In this document: positions 42,795 to 49,952 of the stretch, piece by piece
How the letters are laid out: each line of letters starts with the position of its first letter
Numbering within the stretch: the stretch's first letter is position 1
Source of the DNA: Parolsenella catena
Lineage (GTDB): Bacteria; Actinomycetota; Coriobacteriia; Coriobacteriales; Atopobiaceae
Reading direction: 5' to 3'
DNA length: 64,000 nucleotides
NCBI RefSeq assembly: GCF_003966955.1
Contig: NZ_AP019367.1
Coordinates: 1,054,001-1,118,000, forward strand
Translations under genes and position numbers: made by a program
Notes under the pieces: model-generated
Databases searched by the model: none
The model's input: the letters and a program-made list of their open reading frames with translations, nothing else
What the model was told of the DNA's origin: nothing

Positions 42795-44068
42795 GAGAGG
42801 TCGATCTGGCGACCGGAGACGTACTTGCGCGTGAGGCTGCCGCCCTCCTCGGCCAGGTAGACGTAGCGCTCGAGGCGCTCCCAGACGCCGAGCTCGCGCG
42901 GGGTGCGGATCTTGGAGTCGTCTAGCACGAGGGCGTCGAACTCGTAGCCCTCGGCAAGTGAGCCCACCCGCCCAAAGAACGAGCCGCCGCCGGCCGTGGC
43001 GAGCCAGAGCGCCTCCTGCGTGGTGAGCGCGGGCAGGCTCTCGTCCACGAGGCGCCAGCGCAGCTTGGAGACGGCCACGGCGTCTGCCATGCAGCGAAAC
43101 ATCGACAGGTTGGCACCGCCGGCCACGTCGGTGCCCAGACCAACGTTCATGCCGAGGTCCAGGTAGCGGCGGATGGGCGCGATGCCGCTCGAGAGCTGGG
43201 CATTGCTCTGCGGGCAGTGGGCCACGTAGGTGCCGGTGGCGCGCAGAAGCTCCGTCTCGGTCTCGTCCGAGTAGATGCAGTGGGCCATGACCGTGCGGGG
43301 CCCCAGCAGCCCAAAGTGGTCGTAGGCGTCGCCGTAGCAGCTCGACCACGGGCACAGCTCCTTGACCCAGCCGCATTCAGACGGGTTCTCGGACAGGTGG
43401 CTCTGGACGGGAAGGTGCTGCTCGCGGGCGATGTCGGCGAGCTGGGCCATGAGCTCGTCGGTGACGCTCGGCGTGAAGCGCGGTGTGATGATGGGCGCGG
43501 TGCGGTCATAGCGGTCGGCAACGTCGGAAAGCCAGCGGCGCGTGTCGGCGGCGGATTGGGCGGTGTCCTCCTCGAGGTTCTCGCCACCGTTGCGGTCCAT
43601 GTTCACCTTGCCCACGTACGTGGCGAGTCCCGTGGCCTCGAGCTTGTCCATGAGCAGCTCGGTTGCCTCGACGTGCATCGTGCCAAAGACCACGGCACGC
43701 GTCGTGGGGCTGCGGCGCAGGTCGCTCGCGAAGATGTCGTAGGCGCGCTCGGCGTAGGAGGGGTCGGCGTAGTGGGCCTCCTCGGGAAACGTGTGGGTGT
43801 TGAGCCAGTCCAGAAGCTCTAGGTCCATGCCCAGGCCGCGGAAGGCGTACTGCGGGGCGTGGATGTGGATGTCGCTCATGCCCGGGACGATCAGCTGGTC
43901 GCCGCAGTCGACGAGCGGCAGCGCGGCGAACCTCTCGGGCAGTTGCTCGAACACGCCGGCAGAGACGCCGTCCACACACACGGCATAGCCGCCCTCGACG
44001 CAGCGCACCTCCTGCGGGCTCGTGTTGTAGCAGACGCTTCCCTTGAGGACGAACGAGTTCGTATCCAT
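42791..44068 (-). CDS. guaD: Guanine deaminase
   Basis: GuaD turns guanine into xanthine and ammonia. The 425-residue amidohydrolase has zinc ligands His68 and His70 in SDIHIHAPQYAFRG, the GuaD-specific HAPQ sequence, the catalytic region VQSHLSENPSECGW, a His in VMAHCIYSD and the Asp in LGTDVAGG. The start at 44068 follows GAGAAGGAGC. It lies apart from the other genes, with a 640-bp region upstream that contains an AT-rich inverted repeat and a MITE-like element. It feeds xanthine into the pathway. Confidence 0.95.
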   Translation of the reverse strand: MDTNSFVLKGSVCYNTSPQEVRCVEGGYAVCVDGVSAGVFEQLPERFAALPLVDCGDQLIVPGMSDIHIHAPQYAFRGLGMDLELLDWLNTHTFPEEAHYADPSYAERAYDIFASDLRRSPTTRAVVFGTMHVEATELLMDKLEATGLATYVGKVNMDRNGGENLEEDTAQSAADTRRWLSDVADRYDRTAPIITPRFTPSVTDELMAQLADIAREQHLPVQSHLSENPSECGWVKELCPWSSCYGDAYDHFGLLGPRTVMAHCIYSDETETELLRATGTYVAHCPQSNAQLSSGIAPIRRYLDLGMNVGLGTDVAGGANLSMFRCMADAVAVSKLRWRLVDESLPALTTQEALWLATAGGGSFFGRVGSLAEGYEFDALVLDDSKIRTPRELGVWERLERYVYLAEEGGSLTRKYVSGRQIDLS

Positions 44069-44378
44069 TGCTTGCTCCTTCTCGATTGGCGGCATGCGCC
44101 GCCGTGTTGTCTGGGAATGCCGGCCGCACGTCACGCGTGGCCGCGCCCGCGTTAGATGAAGACTCTCCCTTGAGACCGCTGCGGGCCCTGGCGCCCGCAT
44201 GCCGACGCGAGCCATCGCTCGCACACCTTCGCAGACAAGCCGCAGATCAGCCCCGGCACCGCGGGCTCGCCCCACCGCACGAATGGTAGCGACGCCTGAG
44301 TTGCGTGCCGTTGGTCACGGGCAGGCCCGGTTCCCTCGCGAAAGGTCGGACCGCCCGATTCTGGTTAGCCTGATTGTT

Positions 44379-44405
44379 AATTATTACTATTAGCTGATAA
44401 TAATT
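44379..44405. promoter_or_regulatory. AT-rich inverted repeat upstream of guaD
   Basis: Arms AATTATTA (44379-44386) and TAATAATT (44398-44405) with an 11-base spacer, in an AT-rich patch of otherwise GC-rich sequence, 311 bp upstream of the guaD start. It could be a promoter or operator, but the distance to guaD is long. Between them (44069-44378) I see no gene. Confidence 0.4.
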
Positions 44406-44531
44406 TCTTGTTGCAAGCGGTAGCGAAACTCCCGTGAGCGGCGTTATGCGAGGTGAGCGCAAGGAAAGCGAAACGCACCGCCCACGTGGGGACGACGATG
44501 GCAGCCGCTGAGGCAGCTGATGGAGGGCACT

Positions 44532-44679
44532 GGACCCGTTTGTACAAAACGGACTCAGAATGTCGAGGATTCTCGGCGCTCCCCGAACGAAAAACTCCGT
44601 GACCAGCGGTTTTGTAGCGACACACGTTTGCGTGCCGAGAAAAACCAACCATTTGAGTCCGAATGGCACAAACGGGTCT
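44532..44679. mobile_element. MITE-like element, 148 bp with 26-bp terminal inverted repeats
   Basis: The left end 44532-44557 and the right end 44654-44679 form inverted repeats pairing at 21 of 26 bases, both with GACCCGTTTGT and CGGACTCA blocks. The interior (96 bases) has no strong start and RBS of its own, although an open frame runs through it on the minus strand. The size and layout fit a non-autonomous mobile element or large folded repeat. No target-site duplication was seen. It lies between guaD and the first regulator. Confidence 0.6.
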
Positions 44680-44710
44680 GCAGGGCGGCCCACCCATGCC
44701 CGCGGTGCGC

Positions 44711-45403
44711 CTAACCCTGGCGACGCACCTGCTGCAGGTAGCGGTAGACGCTCGGCACCGAGACGTGCAGCTCGCTGGCGACGTCTGCGGCCGCACCCTT
44801 GATAAGGAAGGTGCCGGCTGCCTCGAGCCTGCGGATGATGTCGATGCGGCCGGCCTGGTCAAGCTCGCTCGACGTCTTGCCAAGCGCGCCGAGCAGCGAG
44901 CGGACCTGCTCTGCCACGCCCGTCTCGGCCCCGCCGATGGAGAGGGTCTCGACGCTCGAGGCACGATAGGCGGCTCGCACGGCCTCGAGGTTCGTGTCAC
45001 GGAACTCCTCGGAGCCGCCGTGGCGGTACGCCTCCATAAACGCCTTGAGGCCGTCCTCGAGCGTGCGGAACGGCTGCGGGTCGATGTTGACGCACAGGAT
45101 GCCCACGACCTTGGCACCATCGCGGATGAAGAACGACGAGCTCTGCAGCGGCCTGCCGTCCGCCGTCGTGGAGACGTAGTCGCTCACGAAGCAGTCCTCG
45201 GAGCGCTCGAGCTGCTCGGCCATCTTGAGCGAGAACGCCGTGGCGGGCGCGCCGACCGCGCGACCGGAGACGTGGCCGTTCACGATCTTCACGATCGAGT
45301 GGGACGGGTCGGTGAGGTCATGCAGGGCCACCTCGGTCGCAGATCCAAGCGCGGCACCCAGGAAGTCCACGAACGGAACGAACGCGGCGACCTTCTCGTT
45401 CAT
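44711..45403 (-). CDS. YheO-like PAS / DauR-type HTH regulator 1
   Basis: The 230-residue protein has an N-terminal YheO-like PAS domain (TEVALHDLTDPSHSIVKIVNGHVSGRAVG near residues 22-50, then SSSFFIRDGAKVVGILCVNID) and a C-terminal DauR-type helix-turn-helix (about 175-230, with GAAADVASELHVSVPSVYRYLQ). This class of regulators often controls amino-acid or nucleobase catabolism. It is divergently transcribed from a paralogue at 45573 and sits at the edge of the catabolic island, so it is a likely regulator of it. The start at 45403 has GAGGAAGAGG upstream. Confidence 0.85.
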   Translation of the reverse strand: MNEKVAAFVPFVDFLGAALGSATEVALHDLTDPSHSIVKIVNGHVSGRAVGAPATAFSLKMAEQLERSEDCFVSDYVSTTADGRPLQSSSFFIRDGAKVVGILCVNIDPQPFRTLEDGLKAFMEAYRHGGSEEFRDTNLEAVRAAYRASSVETLSIGGAETGVAEQVRSLLGALGKTSSELDQAGRIDIIRRLEAAGTFLIKGAAADVASELHVSVPSVYRYLQQVRRQG

Positions 45404-45452
45404 GTGGGGACCTCTTCCTCTCACTTGCGTCTCCGATTGGCTCGCTGGTTTG

Positions 45453-45497
45453 ATTATATATTGTCGCAAAACCATACTTTGTGTTAGTTTTTGCAGG
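45453..45497. promoter_or_regulatory. AT-rich divergent promoter region between the two regulators
   Basis: On the minus strand TATAAT (45453-45458 as ATTATA on +) is a perfect -10 for regulator 1. Around it a broken inverted repeat GCAAAAC..GTTTTTGC spans about 45466-45494 and may be an operator. Confidence 0.45.
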
Positions 45498-45572
45498 TAG
45501 AACCGATTGTACTCGACGTGTGTGCGCCGGATGAGGCAGCAGGCGCGCTCTTGGAATCGCGAAAGGCCGCAC

Positions 45573-46229
45573 ATGGACGCCGCCCAGACTGACTTCTACG
45601 CTCGACTCGCCCACGCCATAGCCGTGCAGTTCGGCTCGAACTGCGAGGTCGTGGTCCACGACCTGGAGACCAACGACCCCGAGCGCTCCATCGTCGCCAT
45701 CGAGAACGGCCACGTCACCGGCCGCTCCGTGGGAGACGGCCCGAGCCACATCGTGCTCGACGCCGTCAAGGCCGGCAAGGTCCACAAGCTCTCCGACCGC
45801 CTCGCCTACCTCACCAAGACCACCGACGGCCGCATCCTGCGCTCCTCCACCGTCTTCATCCGAGACGCGGACAACGTGCCCGTGGGCATCCTGGGCATCA
45901 ACTACGACATCACGGTGCTGGCCGCCGCGGCAGACACCCTGAACGGCATGACGGGCACGGGCCCCAACGACGACCCCACCGGCGACCCCGAGCCCATCGT
46001 CCGCAGCGTGGCCGACCTGCTCGATGACCTCATCGAGCAGAGCGTGGCGCTCGTGGGCAAGCCCGCGGCACTCATGAGTAAGGACGAGCGCGTGCGCGCC
46101 ATCCGCTACCTCAACGACGCTGGGGCGTTTCTCATCACGAAGTCGGGCCCCAAGGTGTGCAAGTACTTCGGCATCTCCAAGTACACGCTCTACAGCTACC
46201 TGGACGAGGCCAAGGGCGACCAGGACTAG
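45573..46229 (+). CDS. YheO-like PAS / DauR-type HTH regulator 2
   Basis: A 218-residue paralogue of the divergent regulator: YheO PAS region VVVHDLETNDPERSIVAIENG, VFIRDADNVPVGILGINYD, and a C-terminal HTH with GPKVCKYFGISKYTLYSYL. Its linker (residues about 125-145) carries GTGPNDDPTGDPEP, absent in regulator 1. The start at 45573 has GAAAGG upstream. Together the pair may sense two ligands, for example two purines; that is inference. Confidence 0.85.
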   Translation: MDAAQTDFYARLAHAIAVQFGSNCEVVVHDLETNDPERSIVAIENGHVTGRSVGDGPSHIVLDAVKAGKVHKLSDRLAYLTKTTDGRILRSSTVFIRDADNVPVGILGINYDITVLAAAADTLNGMTGTGPNDDPTGDPEPIVRSVADLLDDLIEQSVALVGKPAALMSKDERVRAIRYLNDAGAFLITKSGPKVCKYFGISKYTLYSYLDEAKGDQD

Positions 46230-46245
46230 CGCAGGCCCCATGCGA

Positions 46246-46283
46246 GGCGCCCCACGGCGAGTGAGCCGCGGGGCGCTTCTGTT
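46246..46283 (+). terminator. Terminator after regulator 2
   Basis: Stem GCGCCCC..GGGGCGC with inner CGGC/GCCG, tail TTCTGTTACG. It separates regulator 2 from serC. Confidence 0.7.
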
Positions 46284-46377
46284 ACGAGGGCGTAACCATC
46301 CCATGACCCGACGAGGGTATCCTTGAATGAATTGACCTCGGCCGCACGGGCCGGGGCGCAAGCGGCAAGGAGGACGT

Positions 46378-47475
46378 ATGGCTCGAGTCTTCAACTTCGC
46401 GGCAGGCCCGTCGGCGCTGCCCGAGAGCGTGCTCGCCGAGTGCGCGGCCGAGATGCTCGACTACCACGGCTGTGGCATGAGCGTGCTGGAGATGAGCCAC
46501 CGATCTAGCTCCTACCAGCAGATCTTCGACGACGCGGAGGCAACGCTGCGCCGCATCGCGAACATCCCGAGCAACTACCGCGTGCTGTTCCTGCAGGGAG
46601 GCGCCACGCTGCAGTTCGCCGGCATCCCCATGAATCTCATGGTAAGCGGACGGGCCGGCTACCTCGTCACGGGCAACTTCGCCGCCAAGGCCGAGCGCGA
46701 GGCCCGCAAGTACGGAGAGGTGGACGTGCTCGCCACGAGCGAGTACACGGGCTTCGACCGCATCCCCGAGGTGGCGGGCGTGGGCGAGCTGGCCGAGGCC
46801 ACGGGCTACGACTACGTCTACATCTGCCAGAACAACACGATCTTTGGCACCCAGTACCACGAGCTGCCCCAGACCGGCGAGGTCCCGCTCGTCTCGGACG
46901 TCTCGAGCTGCTTTCTGGCCGAGCCCATCGACGTCACGCGCTACGGCCTGGTCTACGCAGGCGCGCAGAAGAACGCCGGGTGCGCCGGCGTCACGGTGGT
47001 CATCGTGCGCGATGACCTCATCGAGAACGGCCCGGCCCTGCCGTGCTGCCCCACCTACCTCGACTATCGCGAGCAGGCCGAGAAGGGCTCGATGCTGAAC
47101 ACGCCCAACACGTTCGGCATCTACCTGTGCGGAAAGGTCTACCACTGGATCGAGGCCGCCGGTGGCCTTGCGGCAATGGAGCGGATGAACCGCGAGAAGA
47201 GCGGCCTCATCTACGACTACCTCGACCAGTCGCACCTGTTCCACGGCCACGCGCAGCCCGCCAGCCGCTCCATCGCCAACGTGACGTTCCGCACGGGTGA
47301 CGAGCGCCTGGACGCCGCCTTCGTCGACGGCGCCACGCAGCGCGGCCTTGTGGGCGTCAAGGGCCACCGCCTCGTGGGCGGCATGCGCGCGAGCGTCTAC
47401 AACGCCGTGCCCATCGAGGGCGTCCGCGCCCTGGTGGACTACATGGCCGAGTTCGAGGACGAGCACACCAAGTAG
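46378..47475 (+). CDS. serC: Phosphoserine aminotransferase
   Basis: The 365-residue PLP enzyme converts 3-phosphohydroxypyruvate to phosphoserine. It begins FNFAAGPSALPESVL, has SHRSSSYQQIF and LFLQGGATLQFA, the PLP Lys in YAGAQKNAGCAG near residue 198, and KGHRLVGGMRAS near the end, all SerC marks. AAGGAGG precedes the ATG. It forms a pair with serA. Confidence 0.95.
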   Translation: MARVFNFAAGPSALPESVLAECAAEMLDYHGCGMSVLEMSHRSSSYQQIFDDAEATLRRIANIPSNYRVLFLQGGATLQFAGIPMNLMVSGRAGYLVTGNFAAKAEREARKYGEVDVLATSEYTGFDRIPEVAGVGELAEATGYDYVYICQNNTIFGTQYHELPQTGEVPLVSDVSSCFLAEPIDVTRYGLVYAGAQKNAGCAGVTVVIVRDDLIENGPALPCCPTYLDYREQAEKGSMLNTPNTFGIYLCGKVYHWIEAAGGLAAMERMNREKSGLIYDYLDQSHLFHGHAQPASRSIANVTFRTGDERLDAAFVDGATQRGLVGVKGHRLVGGMRASVYNAVPIEGVRALVDYMAEFEDEHTK

Positions 47476-47536
47476 AAACGACAGCCGCATGTCTGCGCGC
47501 GCGGCCACATCACACGACAGACACCAAGGAGCATCC

Positions 47537-48700
47537 ATGCGCCACATCAAGACCATCGATGACATCACGAAGGACGGCAAGGTCGAGTTCGGCGACGGCT
47601 ACGACTTTGTCGAGAACACCGAGGAGGCAGACGCCATCCTCATGCGCTCCACCGACCTTCACGGCTACGAGCCGCCCTCCTCGATCCGCGCCATCGCCCG
47701 CTGCGGCGCCGGCGTGAACAACATCCCCACCGACGAGTACGCCAAGAGGGGCGTCGTCGTGTTCAACTCGCCGGGCGCCAACTCCAACGCCGTCAAGGAG
47801 CTCGTCATCGCCATGCTCATCCTCTCGAGCCGCGGCGTCGTGCAGTCCATGAAGTGGGTGCGCGCGCACGCCGACGACCCCAACATCCTCGTCGACGCCG
47901 AGAAGGCCAAGAAGGCGTTCGTGGGCCGCGAGCTCAAGGGCAAGCGCATCGGCGTCGTGGGCCTGGGCAACGTGGGGTCCAAGGTGGCCAACGCGTGCGT
48001 TGACCTGGGAATGCAGGTCTATGGCTACGACCCGTTCATCTCCGTGGAGCACGCGTGGGCGCTCAGCCGAGACGTCCAGCGCGTCGGCACGCTCGAGGAC
48101 CTGTGCCGCGGCTGCGACTACCTCACCGTCCACGTGCCGAGCAAGGCGGACACCATCGGCATGATCGACGCCGACGTCCTGGGGCTGCTCAACCCGGGCG
48201 CGGTGCTCATCAACTACGCGCGCGAGACCATCGTGGACGAGGACGCCGTGGACGCCGCGCTGCAGGGCGGCAGGCTCTCGTGGTTTGCCACCGACTTCGC
48301 CACGCCCAAGACCGTGGCCATGCCCAACACGTTCATCACGACGCACTCGGGCGCGGGCACCGGCGAGGCGGAGGCCAACTGCGCCGACATGGCAATCTCC
48401 GAGCTCAAGGACTACCTCGAGAACGGCAACATCGCCAACTCGGTGAACTATCCCGCCTGTTCCATGGGCAAGGCCCGCGCCGCGAGCCGCGTGGCATGCC
48501 TGCACGCCAACGTGCCCAACATGATCGGCCAGATCACGGCGATCCTTGCCAAGGACAACGCCAACGTCCAGCGCATGGTCAACGAGAGCGCCGGCGAGAA
48601 CGCCTACACAATGTTCGACACCGACGAGCACCTCGAGGACTCCACGATCGACGCGCTCAAGGCGATCCCCGCCGTGTACCGCGTGCGCGTCATCAAGTAG
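47537..48700 (+). CDS. serA: D-3-phosphoglycerate dehydrogenase
   Basis: The 387-residue NAD-dependent oxidoreductase has CGAGVNNIP near residue 63, the Rossmann GLGNVGSKVA near residue 142, the ARETIVDE segment and the catalytic His in TTHSGAGTGEAE. A C-terminal ACT domain (about 320-387, NMIGQITAILAKDNANV) suggests serine feedback, as in other ACT-containing SerA proteins. AAGGAG lies five bases upstream of the ATG. It follows serC by 61 bp and makes the substrate of SerC. Confidence 0.95.
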   Translation: MRHIKTIDDITKDGKVEFGDGYDFVENTEEADAILMRSTDLHGYEPPSSIRAIARCGAGVNNIPTDEYAKRGVVVFNSPGANSNAVKELVIAMLILSSRGVVQSMKWVRAHADDPNILVDAEKAKKAFVGRELKGKRIGVVGLGNVGSKVANACVDLGMQVYGYDPFISVEHAWALSRDVQRVGTLEDLCRGCDYLTVHVPSKADTIGMIDADVLGLLNPGAVLINYARETIVDEDAVDAALQGGRLSWFATDFATPKTVAMPNTFITTHSGAGTGEAEANCADMAISELKDYLENGNIANSVNYPACSMGKARAASRVACLHANVPNMIGQITAILAKDNANVQRMVNESAGENAYTMFDTDEHLEDSTIDALKAIPAVYRVRVIK

Positions 48701-48721
48701 CATCGAGGCGTACGCAAGCGT

Positions 48722-48757
48722 GCGGCCGGTGTCCCCTCGCGGGCTGCCGGCCGCTTC
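48722..48757 (+). terminator. Hairpin after serA
   Basis: Perfect arms GCGGCCGG (48722-48729) and CCGGCCGC (48747-48754) with a 17-base loop, then TTCTCATT. It lies just before the RBS of the next gene and may only attenuate. Confidence 0.65.
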
Positions 48758-48771
48758 TCATTGGAGGGACC

Positions 48772-49422
48772 ATGCAAATCCAGGGCTTCTCGTGCACCAG
48801 GCCACAGCCTGAGCACATGGACCAGATGCGTGCCTGCGCCACGGCAGCCGAGCTCGACGGGCTCGTGACCGCAGGCGCCTACACGACCGACGTGTCGCGC
48901 GCGCTCTACCTCGTGGCACGCAGGCACGACGGCGTCGTCACGACGGGCGTGGCCTGCTGCTGCTCGGCAGCCGAGCTCGACGTCGCAGCCGTCGACGCAG
49001 ACGAAGCCGGCGCGCGGGCGGACGAGATCGAGGCGCTCGGCGCGCACACGCGTCCCATCACGATCGCCTACGAGGGCAACCGGGCGCTCGACCTCATCCT
49101 GGGGGCCGCGCGCTCGGCCACGCCGCTGTACAACCTCTCGAACGGAAGCGAGCAGGTCGTGGTCTGGCGCATGAGCAGGCCTGAGGCCATCGAGGCCGTG
49201 ACAACGACGTTTGCCCAGATAGATGGCCACGTTGCGGACAACTGCCTCGAGGCTGTGGCCACTCGGCTGGTTGCGCGCCGCGCCCGGGAGGCGCGCCCCT
49301 CGATGGACCCGCGCGCGGCGGTGCTCCACCCGCTCGCGATGCTCATAAGCGAGGCAGAGCTCTCACGCGGAACGGCAGGCCTGCTGCCCGGCGAGGGGCT
49401 GCTCGTCCACAGGTTCGCCTAA
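48772..49422 (+). CDS. Short DUF1015-like protein of the serine operon
   Basis: The 216-residue product has the pattern of DUF1015 proteins, which commonly follow serA/serC, but is about half their usual ~400 length. Recognisable parts are TRPITIAYEGNRALD and SNGSEQVVVWRMSRPE near the middle, then NCLEAVATRLVARRAR. The function of the family is unproven. GGAGGG precedes the ATG. It may be a shortened lineage-specific form. Confidence 0.6.
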   Translation: MQIQGFSCTRPQPEHMDQMRACATAAELDGLVTAGAYTTDVSRALYLVARRHDGVVTTGVACCCSAAELDVAAVDADEAGARADEIEALGAHTRPITIAYEGNRALDLILGAARSATPLYNLSNGSEQVVVWRMSRPEAIEAVTTTFAQIDGHVADNCLEAVATRLVARRAREARPSMDPRAAVLHPLAMLISEAELSRGTAGLLPGEGLLVHRFA

Positions 49423-49456
49423 CGGCACGCACGACGGCACGGGAAGCGCGAGCCGG

Positions 49457-49840
49457 CTACCTACCGCCGAACAGGCCACCGAGAAGGCCGCCAAGGCCGC
49501 CCGCCCCGAGCATCTTGCTCGCGATGGCAGCCATGTCGAGCTTGGAGACGTCCACGTTGAGCCTGGCGGCCAGGCCCAGCAGCTCGTCGGGGCTCAGCCT
49601 CGAGACGTCGATGGCGGAGAGGTCGAGCTTGCCCAGGTCAACGGCCGAGAGATCCACGCCCGCCTCGGCGAGGCGCGCGAGGCACAGGCCAAACAGCTCG
49701 GTGAGGTCATAGCCGCCCGTGACACCCGTGATGCGCTCGACCGTCGCAACCGGGTTTTCCACGAGCTGTTGCGCAAGCTCGGGCGCGGCCTCGACCGCGT
49801 CGGCGATCCTCTCCGCAAGCTGATTGATGTCGATGGCCAT
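49457..49840 (-). CDS. Small Leu/Asp-rich hypothetical protein
   Basis: I do not recognise the family. The 127-residue protein has an acidic N-terminal helix (INQLAERIADAVEAAPELAQQ), then a tandem-like pattern LSAVDLGKLDLSAIDVSRL, and a Gly/Leu-rich C-terminal tail (GGLGGLLGGLFGGR). No signal or clear membrane helix. It is divergent from the gene at 49953. A compact RBS with GGAGGACCAG is present upstream. Confidence 0.65.
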   Translation of the reverse strand: MAIDINQLAERIADAVEAAPELAQQLVENPVATVERITGVTGGYDLTELFGLCLARLAEAGVDLSAVDLGKLDLSAIDVSRLSPDELLGLAARLNVDVSKLDMAAIASKMLGAGGLGGLLGGLFGGR

Positions 49841-49952
49841 CTGGTCCTCCCATGCGAGCCTTGTTTCGCGCGCCGTGCAATCCAGAGCATCATACCTGCG
49901 TCTGGGTATAGTAGATAGGTATCATCTGCAACTCTCGCACGGAGGAACCGCC

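Noticed and set aside
44247-44693. A possible small protein on the minus strand across the MITE-like element
   Set aside because: It spans terminal inverted repeats and lacks an RBS; the structure of the DNA explains the open frame better than a protein.
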